Part shown: piece by piece, positions 1 through 10,960 of the stretch
How the letters are laid out: each line of letters starts with the position of its first letter
Numbering within the stretch: the first letter of the stretch is position 1
From: Branchinecta lynchi
Taxonomy: Eukaryota; Arthropoda; Branchiopoda; Anostraca; Branchinectidae
Length of the DNA stretch: 64,000 bases
NCBI GenBank assembly: GCA_023053575.1
Contig: JAKZAP010000020.1
Span: 16,487,998 to 16,551,997 of the forward strand
Reading direction: 5' to 3'
Notes under the pieces: generated by a model
Databases searched by the model: none
The model's input: the letters and a program-made list of their open reading frames with translations, nothing else
What the model was told of the DNA's origin: nothing
Program-made: the position numbers and the translations under genes

Positions 1-73
1 GTCGTGCCGTGCCGTGCCTCTTTTTAGTCAATCCCCCTGACAGCTGTCTATGACGGACGATGTGATGACTTAT

Positions 74-279
74 AGCGTGTTCCACCCTACTTACCGTGGT
101 AATTATGCATGACGTCACGAATTCTGGCTTTTTGCCGTTATATTTTCAAGCAGAATATCATGCGGTACCAGGTTAGTTACTATTTCGAGAAGGTTGGAAT
201 GTCAGCGTAGCAACTTTTTACGAGGTTGGAACGAAATTAATAACTAATAGTTACTATTGTAGAAGGGCGGAACACGCTC
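74..279. repeat. Short inverted-repeat element, GCGTGTTCC family, copy 1
   Basis: The ends are AGCGTGTTCCACCC and GGGCGGAACACGCT, inverted repeats with one mismatch. The interior includes the GAGAAGGTTGGAA and TTACGAGGTTGGAACG blocks also present at 58783-59067 and, reversed, at 61865-62142. There is no coding capacity. It looks like a non-autonomous DNA transposon (MITE). Confidence 0.75.
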
Positions 280-1090
280 TTAAAGTCCGACTTTCGGACG
301 TAAAAAGCCCCGGCATGGCAGGTGGAAGTTGTCAGTCGAGTAGTGGTTGTCGCACGCAAAGAAAACAACACCCATACCGCTAACCACGCACACGAAATCT
401 CAGTCTCCCCAGGACCAGACTCGTCTGTAAAGAGCGAGGGGTTATCAACTCCCAAAATTGGAGTACAGGCGTGCCCGACAATTGAGTGTGCCCGACTGGA
501 TCCGACGTGTGCTCGATGTGGGACCGACAGTGCACGATTGAGTACCAAAGTCGTCGTTTACGATCAAAATTTTGTCAAAACGACTAATCTGCGAATCTTG
601 ACCAAAGGCTCATGGACACAAAGTATGTTAACTGTAGGCATATATGTACAGTAGAGTAACGTAAAAACATATTACAAACAGTAGGCTACACAATATATAC
701 AACCCTTGCAAATACTTATAATGTCATTAGTGAGCACGGAAGTTATTCGATGTTGTGGAAGCTGGGTTGTATCACATCAATCCAAAAGACGGGAAGCAAA
801 TGATTTTACCGATGTACGACGAATCACAAAAAAATCAACGAAGAAACCAATGAAAATCGGGTTTTTATATGGTAAAAACAACCCCCAAAACACCATTTTC
901 GTTGGATTCTTCGTTGATTTTTTGTGATATGTCAGGCCAATGTGGTTTACGAAATTATCTACGACGAATAGCCTTGACGCATGTTCAAATACTGTATAAA
1001 ACGGATAGGTCAGCGACGATGCTTTGGCAGCGATATTTCTGCCTTCACTGGCAAGGGGTCTCGACAGCCTGACGAGGACCCTTTCCAAGA
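280..1090. other. No gene; family C fragment and a long hairpin
   Basis: The stretch at about 420-500 (GCGAGGGGTTATCAACTC) resembles the CCCCTCGG repeats at 5155-5205, 15470-15700, 44530-44620 and 52190-52275. A hairpin lies at 823-928. The block at 1018-1075 (GATGCTTTGGCAGCGATATTTC) recurs at 46508-46560 and, reversed, near 9535-9575. No protein is recognised in any frame. Confidence 0.5.
823..928. repeat. Long imperfect hairpin (foldback)
   Basis: The left arm at about 823-857 and the right arm at about 894-928 are reverse complements over about 34 bp with a few differences (CAAAAAAATCAACGAAGAA against TTCTTCGTTGATTTTTTG). The loop itself contains GGGTTTTT and AAAACAACCCCC, which could extend the pairing. 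It may be a foldback MITE or a relic palindrome. Confidence 0.7.
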
Positions 1091-1092
1091 TA

Positions 1093-1606
1093 CCTGCATT
1101 TCAACCCTTCGTCAAATAGTTTGAGTGCATCTGAAGCTTCTATATCTCTTGGATCGTTCATCGTCAAATGAACAGACTCTCTACGGTGGCTCGGCAAAAC
1201 ATTCAAATCTTCATTGTCAAAATTTTGCTCTTCGGTTGTTCAAGAAGTTTATAAGTCAATCCGTAGAGCCTATGGGCGCATCGTCCCCAACCGGGGGCGG
1301 TATAGTCGTAAAGCTTTGGGAAATTTGTACAGCACCTTCTGCGCTCCTTCTATACTATTTCGTTCTGGCGTCACTCATGTTCTGCGAAAGAAGGAGATTA
1401 AAAAGATGAGATCATGTTATTTTAAATATGCAAAGCACCTGCTCCACTTGTCGAAATTATGTCATAACCATACATTGACGGAGAAATTCAAAATTCAAGA
1501 TGCAAGTGTTACCCTTTTGGATGTTTCGTCATCGCTTTCAAAAATCAGGGACAACAAGGCCCAACCAGCACACGACGTCGTCCACTGCTTCCTGACCGAA
1601 GATTAA
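1093..1606 (+). pseudogene. Non-LTR retrotransposon, C-terminal ORF fragment
   Basis: The open frame at 1214-1606 ends with a segment (KKMRSCYFKYAKHLLHL ... FKIQDASVTLL ... VVHCFL) that aligns with the minus-strand segment at 56453-56695 (QALRSAYFRYLRFLLYL ... FNASDVTAKLALL ... LLQCF). Both look like the extreme C-terminal region of a LINE reverse transcriptase, and the lack of upstream RT domains marks 5' truncation. The upstream part seems to need a frame change near 1210. The stop codon overlaps the start of the adjoining family A element, so the native end may have been cut by that insertion. Confidence 0.55.
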
Positions 1607-1607
1607 C

Positions 1608-3052
1608 AAGACCAAAGGTTTCGATGGGATCCCAAAAATTCAATATCTGATCCAGACAACTGGGTCTTGTCTTAGCCAGATCCAGTCTTCGCCAGACTCC
1701 TTGAACATTTTTACAATTAAAATTCAGAAACAGATTAAGGCCAAATAGCTGATCACCTGAGAAAACCAAGTTCAGATTTGGATTCAGCATGTGTGTTTAC
1801 CCCTATAAGTCATATCTGTTTTGACGAAAACTTCCTGCCACTTCTGCCAATTTCCCGGTTCCGGCCGAACTCCAGAACTACTTGTCCGGCGAAAAAAGAA
1901 AGCTCAAAGACGAAATCAGGGTATCTTCTTTCCCCAGTAATGAACATCTAATCAACTTCAAATAGAAATTTAGCTTATAACAAATTTTCCGATTCCAGCC
2001 GGATTCCGGTCGAACTATATGTCCGGGTAAAATACGATTGTCACACAGGGACTCAGCATCTCTTCTTACCCCTAAATTGCTTATCTAATCAACTAGAAAT
2101 AAAACTTTGACTTCCAACAGTTTTCCGGTTTTGGCCGGATTCCGGACGAACTACATGTCCGGGTAGAAACTTGTTTTCACATAAGTGTTCAGCATGTCTT
2201 CTTGCCCTAAATCGAACATCCAATCAACTCCAAATTAAACTTTTAATTTTGACAAACTTTCCGGTTTGGGCCGGATTCCGGTCGAAATACTTGTCCGTCG
2301 AGAAAATAGTTTTCACCATCGTCTTCAGCATGTCTCCCTACCTCTAAATCGAAAATTTAATCAACTTCAAATAAAACTTTTACTTTCAACAAACTTTCCG
2401 GTTTGGGCCGGATTCCGGGCGAAATACTTGTCCATCGAGAAAATAGTTTTCACCATCGTCTTCAGCATGTCTTCCTACCCCTAAATCGAACATCTAATCA
2501 ATTTCAAATAAAACTTTTACTTTCAACAAACTTTCCGGTTTGGGCCGGATTCCAGACGAAATACTTGTCCGTCGAGAAAATAATTTTCACCAACGTCTTC
2601 AGCATGTCTTCCTACCCCTAAATCGAACATCTAATCAACTTCAAATAAAACTTTTACTTTCAACAAACTTTCCGGTTTTGGCCGGATTCCGGGCGAACTA
2701 CTTGTCCGATGACAAAATGAATTTCACCATCGTGTTCAGCATGTCTTCTTACCCCATAATCGACTATCACATTAGCTGTTTCAAAATATTTTGTTTGTCC
2801 CTTAATTTCAATCCCCTCCCCCACCCCTAAATGTAGAGCTACAAAGCCCATCTACGAACTTGACTGGTCCGACGACCCAACGAACCTTCTCACCAAGTTT
2901 CATCAAAATATCTCATTCCCTTCGAGAGTTATCGTGCTTACAGACGGACGGACGGACGGACGGACGGACAGACGGACGGACGGACAGACGGACAACTTTT
3001 GCGGTGTCATAGGTATCCCTCCACTTGCGTTTTGGGATCCCAAAAATTAAGT
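1608..3052 (+). mobile_element. Family A element, copy A1 (Helentron-like, non-autonomous)
   Basis: It starts with ACAAGACCAAAGGTTTCG followed by GATGGGATCCCAAAA and ends with TTTTGGGATCCCAAAA. The inside holds tandem units of about 137 bp; the block CCGGTTTGGGCCGGATTCCG recurs near 2258, 2395, 2532 and 2669, with older, more diverged units before. Then come a unique segment and an (ACGG)n tract at about 2940-2990. The unit length is not a multiple of three, so the 72-residue open frames in it are not genes. Left end, tandem core, tetranucleotide tract and right end are the layout of HINE/pearl elements. Confidence 0.8.
2940..2995. repeat. (ACGG)n microsatellite inside family A
   Basis: About 14 near-perfect GACG/ACGG tetranucleotides with occasional GACA. 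The same tract sits at the same position in the reversed copy (about 6425-6465). Confidence 0.9.
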
Positions 3053-3170
3053 GTCTTTTTATGTGTGTATATGTGTGTAGATATGTGTTTTGTTAATTTT
3101 CTTTATTTTCTTCATTTACTCCGCCTTTTCAATGGCGGGTCATAAATAAATTACTTACTTACAATAGGAA
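3053..3170 (+). repeat. 3' tail of a LINE or SINE
   Basis: The segment TACTCCGCCTTTTCAATGG then CGGGTCATAAATAAA ends in short tandem TTAC units. The same motif (ACTCCGC ... GCGGGTCATAAATAAA) ends the insertion at 38798-39053 and appears reversed at 19720-19800, so it marks the 3' end of a shared retroelement. Confidence 0.6.
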
Positions 3171-3344
3171 TAGTGTGGATTCAAGCCATAGCACTAGTTA
3201 CTAACCACTTCGTGGAAGAAAATACTGAATATGACATTAATTCAATCTGTTTTGCTAACACGTTCAATTTAGTTAGCCTAAATTTGGCAAGTTAAATAAG
3301 TTCAGATCAAATATCAATTTGTCAGGAACCGAAATTCCTAAACA

Positions 3345-4240
3345 ACAAGACCTAAGGTTTCGATGGGATCCCAAAAATCTAATCTTTGATCCAGCCAATT
3401 GGGTCTTGTCTTCGCCAGGCTAATCATCTGAGAAAACCAAGCTCTGATATACCTCTATCAGCCCTATCTAGTTTGACAATACTGACCGAAACTTCCTGCT
3501 TTACTTCTGCCAAGTTTCCGGTTTCGGCCGAATTCCGACCGAACTACTTGTCCAGCAAAAAACAAAACTTAGAAACGAATTCAGCGTATATCCTTATGCC
3601 TATAAAGAACATCTAATCAACTTCGAATAAAGCTTTAACTTATACACAACAGATTCAGTTTCAACCGGATTCCGGACGAATTATAGGTCGGGGTAAGAAA
3701 TGATTGTCATATACAGACTCAGCGCCTCTTCTTAGCCCTAAATCTGTTATCTAATCAACTTCAAATAAAACTTTTGCTTTTAACAAAGTTTCTGGTTATG
3801 GCTGGATTCCGGGCGAACTAGTTGTCCGCGTAGAAAATGCTATCATATAAGTGTTGAGTGTGTCTTCTTACTTTTAAATCGAACATTTAATAAACTTCAA
3901 ATACAATTTTTACTTTTCACCAACTTTCCGGCTTTTGCCGGATTCCGGACGAACTACATGTCCGGCGAAAAAGTAGTTTTCATCATCGTGTTCAGCATGT
4001 CATCTTACCCAATAGTCGACCATCACATTAGCGGTTTAAAAATATTTTGTTTTACCCTTATTTTGAACCCCCTCCCCCCTAAATATAGGGCTACAGAGCC
4101 CATCTACGAACTGGACCTTACTCTTGACCCAAAGAGCCCTCACACCAAGTTTCATAAACATATCTCATTCCCTTCGAGAGGACAACGGACAACTTTTCCG
4201 ATGTCATACGTTTTGTGATCCCGGCTAAAACCCAAAACAG
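3345..4240 (+). mobile_element. Family A element, copy A2 (diverged, shortened)
   Basis: Its left end, ACAAGACCTAAGGTTTCGAT plus GGGATCCCAAAAA, is intact. The tandem units are older and less alike than in A1. The right part lacks most of the (ACGG)n tract and ends near GATGTCATACGTTTTGTGATC. It lies in the same orientation as A1 and A3. Confidence 0.75.
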
Positions 4241-4287
4241 CACCATCAACCAAGAAGACGGGGGTTTGAAAACATAAGCCTCAAATA

Positions 4288-5060
4288 GAACAAGACCAGA
4301 GGTTTCGATGGGATCCCAAAAATCTAATATTTGATCCAGACAACTGGGTTTTGTCTTCGCCAGGCTAATCATCAGTGAAAACCAAGTTCTGATAAACCCA
4401 TATAAGCCATATCTAGTTTGATGATACTGACCGAAACTTCCTGCTTTACCTCTGCCAAATTCCTGGTTTTGGCCGATTTCCGAGCGAACTACTCGTCCAG
4501 CAAAAAAAGAAAATTAAGAGAAGTATCTCTTAAACCCTATAAAGAACATCTAATCAACCTAAAATAAAACTTTAACTTTACAAGAAATTCCGGTTACAAC
4601 CGGATTCCGGACAAATTTTATGTCCGGGTAAAAAATGATTGTCATATATAGCTACTATATCAGCGTCTCTTCTTACCCATAAATCTGTCATCTAATCAAC
4701 TTCAAATAAAAGTTTTGCTTTAACAAATTTTCGGGTTCTGACCGGATTCCGGGCGAACTAGTTGTCCGGGTACAAAATACTTTTCAGATAAGTGTTCAGA
4801 ATTTCTCTTTACCCTTCAATCGAGTCTTTAATCAACTTCAAATGAAACTTTCACTTTTTAACAAACTTTCCGGTTTTTGTCAGATTCCGGACGAACTACT
4901 TGTTCGGCGGGAAAATGGTTTTCACCATCGTATTCAGCATGTCTTTTTACCTCATTATCGACTATCACACTAGCTGTTTAAAAATATGTTGTTTGTCCCT
5001 TAATTTGACCCCCCCCCCCCCTCCCCCACCCCTACATTTAGGACTACAGAGCCCCAATGA
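4288..5060 (+). mobile_element. Family A element, copy A3 (right end missing)
   Basis: It begins with ACAAGACCAGAGGTTTCGAT and GGGATCCCAAAAA, runs through several diverged 137-bp units and stops in a C-rich stretch near 5010-5030, so the usual right end is lost. A1, A2 and A3 together make a head-to-tail cluster. Confidence 0.75.
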
Positions 5061-5521
5061 GATGTCGAAATTTTCTTCTTCATCTTCTTCTCTAGCACAG
5101 AATGCAAAGATACTAAATTGACAAAGTCGCAGCCGAAGTCGAGCAAAATATGCGACTGTGCCCGACTCCCCGGTACAGAGTGTGACCGAGAGTTGGTAAC
5201 CCCTCGGTAAAGCATCGGAAAAGTATAAGAGAAAAAAGGGGCTTCGCGAAAAAAATTCCCCAAAGCAGGGACAAAGAAATAAAACCGTCGCGGGGAATCC
5301 TAAGAGTGTCGAGCTTTGATCCTAGGAAACAACGATCGTTAACGATGTAGGAAAGCATCGGTAAAACAGTATGAAAATATACAGCCCCCCCCCAAAAAAA
5401 AGAGCTAGAAGCTCATATGGCACTTGCAAGGGTCGTTCAGAAGAGGAAATATAAAATTTGCCTTTTCGTGGGTTTGTTCTGACTATTTGTAAGCAAATCC
5501 CTTGAGATAAGAATGATCATG
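5061..5521. other. No gene; family C and family B end fragments
   Basis: Family C sequence (GTAACCCCTCGG and neighbours) lies at about 5155-5215. A family B terminal hairpin (AGAGCTAGAAGCTCATATGG) lies at 5402-5430. A short C tract precedes it. No protein is recognised. Confidence 0.5.
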
Positions 5522-5605
5522 GCCTTAAAAGTGCGCATCATTACAGACAAGTTCAAAAAGAAAATACTTTTTGAATTTGTCTGTAATGATGCGCCATTTT
5601 AAGGC
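5522..5605. repeat. Near-perfect hairpin, 28-bp core stem
   Basis: The left arm 5533-5560 and right arm 5567-5594 are reverse complements with a single mismatch, around a 6-nt loop (AAAATA). Weaker pairing of GCCTTAAAA with TTTTAAGGC extends the stem to about 5523-5604. The motif GCGCA(C/T)...TTTAAAGG at its edges recurs nearby and at 56745-57020, so it probably belongs to a dispersed MITE rather than being a microRNA gene. Confidence 0.8.
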
Positions 5606-5704
5606 GCTAGAAATTCTTCTGTAAGCAAAACCCCTGAGGCAAAAACGGTAACAGGCCCATGAAAATCATTAATATATACAGTTTGGTCAAAAGTATTTGT
5701 TTCA

Positions 5705-6180
5705 CTTTTCGGTTAAGATGCGCACTTTAAAGGACACCTGAATGATCAGTACCAAGTATCATCCCTATCTGTATGAATTCCGTTAACATTGCATGCAGAA
5801 AACCAAATCCAAATACGAAATAGGGTTTCCAAGGTATGATTTCGCTCCATTTTGCAACTGTCCTTATTTCAGTGCCGAACAACTTTAGAAATGCAGGAAT
5901 GTCTCCAATCAACCCTTCTTTGGAATATCTTTTAACCAGTTAAGCCCAAATGTATATCTAGAAGAAATTCCAATACGATCCGGCCAGCGCTGTACAAGAT
6001 TTGAATGAATTGCGCTTTTTGTCTTGGAGTCTTCATGTGCAAACCTCCAGAAACAAACATCCCTATTTAAAAAACGTCACCCTCAGGAGAAGAATGCTCT
6101 CCGTGGCCATGTCTGTAAATGCATTCTCGATGGTGTGTTCAAGTAGGGTTTCATTGTTCAGGTGTCCTTTACGGGTGCTA
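5705..6180 (+). repeat. Dispersed repeat with inverted partner at 15925-16385
   Basis: Roughly 470 bp, including CAGCGCTGTACAAGATTTGA and AGAATGCTCTCCGTGGCCAT, recurs in reverse orientation 10 kb away. No coding capacity is recognised. Ends near GGACACCTGAA suggest the inverted edges of a MITE. Confidence 0.65.
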
Positions 6181-6371
6181 GAAATAATTTGTTAAGCAAA
6201 ACCCTTGTGGCTCAAATGATCATGGGTTGAGATTTATCTTTTGATCAAAAGTACTTTTCGACTTTGCGGTTAAGATGCGCCCTATAAGGGAGCTAAAACT
6301 TCATTTTTAAGCAAAAACCTTGAGGCAAAAATGATAGTGGGCTCACGGGGATCGTGAGAATGTATATTTTG

Positions 6372-7796
6372 CTTTTTGGGATCCCAAAACGTAAGTGGAG
6401 GGATACCTATGACATCGCAAAAGTTGTCCGTCTGTCCGTCCGTCCGTCTGTCCGTCCGTCTGTAAGCACGATAACTCTCGAAGGGAATGAGATATTTTGA
6501 TGAAACTTGGTGTGAGGGTTCGTTGGGTCGTCGGACCAGTCAAGTTCGTAGATGAGCTTTGTAGCTCTACATTTAGGGGTGGGGGAGGGGATTCAAATTA
6601 AGGGACAAACAAAATGTTTTGAAACAGCTAATGTAATAGTCGATTATGGGGTAAGAAGACATGCTGAACACGATGGTGAAAACCATTTTGTCATCGGACA
6701 AGTAGTTCGCCCGGAATCCGGCCAAAACCGGAAAGTTTGTTGAAAGTAAAAGTTTTATTTGAAGTTGATTAGATGTTGGATTTAGGGGTAGGAAGACATG
6801 CTGAATACGATGGTGAAAATTATTTTCTCGACGGACAAGTATTTCGCCCGGAATCCGGCCCAAACCGGAAAGTTTGTTGAAAGTAAAAGTTTTATTTGAA
6901 ATTGATTAGATGTTCGATTTAGGGGTAGGAAGACATGCTGAAGACGATGGTGAAAACTATTTTCTCGACGGACAAGTATTTCGCCCGGAATCCGGCCCAA
7001 ACCGGAAAGTTTGTTGAAAGTAAAAGTTGTAATTGAAGTTGATTAAATGTTCGATTTAGAGGTAGGAAGACATGCTGAAGACGATGGTGAAAACTACTTT
7101 CTCGACGGACAAGTATTTCGACCGGAATCCGGCCCAAACCGGAAAGTTTGTCAAAATTAAAAGTTTTATTTGGAGTTGATTAGATGTTCGATTTAGGGCA
7201 AGAAGACATGCTGAACACTTATGTGAAAACAAGTTTTTACCCGGACATGTAGTTCGTCCGGAATCCGGCCAAAACCGGAAAACTGTTGGAAGTCAAAGTT
7301 TTATTTCTAGTTGATTAGATAAGCGATTTAGGGGTAAGAAGAGATGCTGAGTCCCTGTATGACAATCATATTTTACCCGGACATATAGTTCGACCGGAAT
7401 CCGGCTGGAATCGGAATTTTGTTATAAGCTAAATTTCTATTTGAAGTTGATTAGATGTTCATTACGGGGGAAAGAAGATACCCTGATTTCGTGTTTGAGC
7501 TTTCTTTTTTCGCCGGACAAGTAGTTCTGGAGTTCGGCCGGAACCGGGAAATTAGCAGACGTGGCAGGAAGTTTTCGTCAAAACAGATATGATAGGGGTA
7601 AACACACATGCTGAATCCAAATCTGAATTTGGTTTTCTCGGGTGATTAGCTATTTTGCCTTAATCTGTTTCTGAATTTTAATTGTAAAAATGTTCAAGGA
7701 GTCTGGCGAAGACTGGATCTGGCTAAGACAAGACCCTGTTGTCTGGATCAGATATTGAATTTTGGGATCCCATCGAAACCTTTGGTCTTGTTACTT
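6372..7796 (-). mobile_element. Family A element, copy A4 (inverted relative to A1)
   Basis: Reading the minus strand, it starts at ACAAGACCAAAGGTTTCGAT near 7795 and ends at TTTTGGGATCCCAAAAAG near 6372. Its 137-bp units recur near 7120, 6983, 6846 and 6709, and the (ACGG)n tract lies at about 6425-6465. Unit for unit it is very close to A1, far closer than A1 is to A2 or A3. Confidence 0.8.
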
Positions 7797-7989
7797 CAAG
7801 GAAAAGTCGGATTTGAAAATGACGATTTCTAAGCAAGCCTTGTCGAATCTATAATATTGAGCCAGAGGCTGCAGATGCCATAAAAAGTTCTATCGGAAGC
7901 CGGAACAACAACTGAGTTCCACTTCTGGTATGCGTTGTTGAGACGTGGGGACAGCGATTAGCTACGCTCGACCGACATTTTATATCATT

Positions 7990-8265
7990 AGTTGCGTTTT
8001 TGTAGATATCATGGTATCTGATACCACGAATTAAAGTCGTTTTCGCAGTTACCGTAGTATCTGACACCAAAGTCAAAAAGCGTTTTTGCCGTTACTGTGG
8101 TATCTGGCAAGGTGACGTTGTATCTGATATTCAGAAACCATGGTATCTGCGAAACAGACTTTAGACCGTGGTATCAGATACCACGGAAACTGGAAAAACG
8201 ACTAATTGCAGGTCCAGTTACCGTGGTAATAGATACCATGGTATCTGCAACAACGCAACTATTAC
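7990..8265. repeat. Cluster of GGTATC palindromes
   Basis: At least eight partial copies of GTGGTATCTGATACCAC lie in both orientations within 270 bp. The clearest is CCGTGGTATCAGATACCACGG at about 8167-8187, nearly a perfect palindrome. They are separated by related spacers (GTCGTTTTCGCAGTTACCG against AAAAGCGTTTTTGCCGTTAC). No open frame uses them. Confidence 0.75.
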
Positions 8266-10585
8266 ATATAGTCATGACAATGATCCCGGATCCTTGGTGG
8301 CGTAACAGTTCCAAGTGCCAGTTTTCCAATGCCCCCAAAATCAGTCAAAGCCGTCATGGCCTCCATTTCATTTTCCGTACTTTGTACTCCAACGTTTGTG
8401 TTCTTTTGAACATTAATAGGTAAGAAAGTTTAGTTACTACTAGAAGAATCTAAGGCAAGCACGGAGGTGCCGGTACAATATCGCGTGCAGACAGAAAGAC
8501 AAAATGAGTAGTAGCATGGAGTAGTAGCATGCAGCCCCCTGTCTACACGACAGGAATGCTCCCGGTCCTTCGGAAGTGGAATCGTATCAAGTTGAGATAC
8601 ACTTTTGCAAGGTGAGAGTCATGCCACACAAAAGCTGACAAACAAACTGAAAATGCAATAGGACCTAAGGAACGGTGCGTTAGCAGCAAAATGCCAAAAG
8701 GTACACACACAATAATGAAAGAATTAGGTTTTATGGAGGTGGTAAGGCCCAGTGGAATAGGTGCATGCTACCCAGTGTTCAAACGAAAGAAATTCTCCCC
8801 GGAAACTAATATTGCAAGTTGGCGAAAGGTAAGCAACAGTAAGGCGCAACTCAGTCCAAAGGTAAGCTGACAAAAGAGAAGCTGGTAAAAACCAACGGAA
8901 ATTGCAACGGGACGTTGGACAAGGTTGAGGATAACAAGGCACAACAGATACAGACAAAATAATGAAACATTAAGGATTTAGGGACGTGGTAAGGCCCGGT
9001 AAGGGTAGCAGCGTGCAAACCCCGCTGCCCATACAAAACAAAAGCTTAATGACAAGCTCAAAATTGAGACAGTCATACGTGTATGAAGCAGACTTCGAAT
9101 GGGTTGATCGGGTACTGATTTGCACTCTTATGACCAGGTCTGACCGGGCCCAAGAAGTTAATCGCTAGATGGCGAACGGAACTCGGGCCAATCAGACGGA
9201 GCTAAGAAACAGAAAATAAAGAGTGAAGAAAGGAAAAAGTGCGAAGAATGTGCGATTAAATACTACAAGAAACAAGAAGAACAACTTCAAACTAAAGACG
9301 ATACAATTAGCGTTTCAAAATGATAAAATAATGGATGATACATTTCTTTATCTCAAACGGGGGGGGGGGGGGGGGGAGGGGGTCTATCTACGATAAAAAC
9401 CCGTTACAATCATCTTGACCACCCATTCTGACCCATTTCTGATACTTATACTTAAGCTAAAATCTTACTTGAGAATTTTTAGTTGTTTTTCCACAAGTTC
9501 ACTTTCCAGCTGAGTGGCTTGAGCCTGTAGAGGACCCTTGCAAAGAAGGGCTGAAATATCGCTCTAATAAAATTCAGCTGACGTTTCTGTTCAGCACAAT
9601 CAACTACTGATGAAACTCCCGAAGTCCAAATAAAACCCCTTTGGTGGTCTGCTTCATGAATTACTCTGACTCACCAAATCTTAGTTACATTTGGAAATTA
9701 TTTTATTTTAGAAATGTTGTGTGTCAAATTGTACGCATATTATTGAAAAGAAAAATGAGCTGAACTGAATAGTTGATTTTCTTTCAGGAATTACTCTAAT
9801 TTACCAATTTTACTTTTGTCTAGAAATTATTAAAAAAATTATTTTAAGAAAATTTGTGTCTAGAAATTATTTTAAAAAGTTTATACATATATATATTAAT
9901 CTATTCATGACAACACATTTTTATAATGACGTCAAAATTAGTATTACGCTAGATAGCTCCCCGTTTCGGAAACAAAACTGAAACTGAACTGAATTAAATG
10001 GTCGATCTGCAAATGGCACCGTCGTAAGTTCAACACCCTCGAAAGAAGCATACCTGTACTGTGTAAGGCAGTTTTTTCTCATTTAATTATGATGAGTTCT
10101 CGTAGGAACTGGTCTTTTGTGAGTTAAAACAAAAGACCACAACGCTCCTATTTGACCATAGCTACTTCTCAATTTTATTATGCGATGAGAAAGAAGCCTT
10201 ATAAAGATCAACTGAATCGGGTAGGATTCACGAATTCAGTTCCGAGTTCTGACATTAGACACTTCTTTCGGATGTTGGGACATTTTTAAGAGGAAAGTGA
10301 AAATTTAACGACGATAAAAAAGGAAATTTTGTTGCAGATTCTTGGCACTAATTTGTCTTTCAGGGAACACATTTTCGACGAATATAAAAGCAATTACGTA
10401 AATATTAAAATTCGCACAAAATCATTCTTATCATCGTAAACTATCAAGACATCCGTTGTCGTTTGGCTTTTTTACTTTCCGCGTTTAACTGGAAAAATGA
10501 AAATTGTGAAATCTATTTTTTGTTTTAGTTGCTTCACACTAGTTAGGCTTCTACCAGACTATTGTAGTGGTTTGCGAACTCTGTT
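8266..10585. other. No gene; diverged tandem copies and a poly-G tract
   Basis: Two diverged units about 245 bp apart share AATAATGAAA...GGTGGTAAGGCCC (near 8713 and 8958). A G run lies at 9360-9382. A reversed fragment of the 1018-1075 repeat lies near 9535-9575. The rest is A+T-rich with no recognised coding sequence. Confidence 0.5.
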
Positions 10586-10590
10586 CTCAA

Positions 10591-10659
10591 GCCCCTCGGT
10601 AGCTCAGTTGGTAGAGCGCCTGCCTTGTAAGCAGAGGGTCCTGGGTTCAATGCTGAGGA
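10591..10659 (+). pseudogene. Truncated tRNA-Thr(TGT)-like sequence
   Basis: A D arm (GCTC ... GAGC) and A box (TAGCTCAGTTGG) are intact. The anticodon loop is CTTGTAA with anticodon TGT on a four-to-five-pair stem. The acceptor half CCTCGG can pair with CTGAGG at 10653-10658. The 3' side of the T stem is missing (after GGGTTCAATG), so a normal T arm cannot form. It is probably a tRNA pseudogene or the head of a tRNA-derived SINE. Confidence 0.7.
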
Positions 10660-10734
10660 ACATTTTTGTCTTTCAGTTACTACTTATAAAATGTTTCCAT
10701 CTCAAGGGCGTCTTCCGCACTGAAATTACATATA

Positions 10735-10960
10735 TGGCTCTATTTAGTTTTCACCATGATACCCCGCCTTGTGGGTCCTGGTATGTCTACGTGGCTCCGA
10801 CAATGGAGTCCTAGACTTCTAAATCATATTCGAAAAAACTGTTTCTGGTTTATTGGTCACGCTACAAGTCCCTTGTGTAAAGTGTCATCTATGTATTATT
10901 ATAGTTAATAGCTATCTGCAGCGTAAGCTCTTGCTTTTCCTTTTGCTTCATAGGGTATCA
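10735..10960 (+). repeat. Dispersed repeat shared with 56820-56975
   Basis: GTCTACGTGGCTCCGACAAT, CCTAGACTTCTAAAT and the GTCCCTTGTGTAAA block occur in the same order at both sites, about 85% alike by eye. No tRNA-like head is present at the second site, so the tRNA-like sequence just upstream is not obviously part of this element. Confidence 0.65.

Noticed and set aside
1845..2740. Regularly spaced repeats resembling a CRISPR array
   Set aside because: Units are contiguous 137-bp blocks without unique spacers, in a eukaryotic intron.
2266..2851. Repeated 72-96-residue open frames (MGRIP... type) that look like a tandem gene family
   Set aside because: They follow the 137-bp tandem unit, whose length is not a multiple of three. 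The same sequence is found reversed at 6573-7137. They are by-products of family A.
9359..9382. Poly-G run as a possible quadruplex regulatory site
   Set aside because: Long G and C runs are common in this window and often lie within MITEs; nothing links this one to a function.
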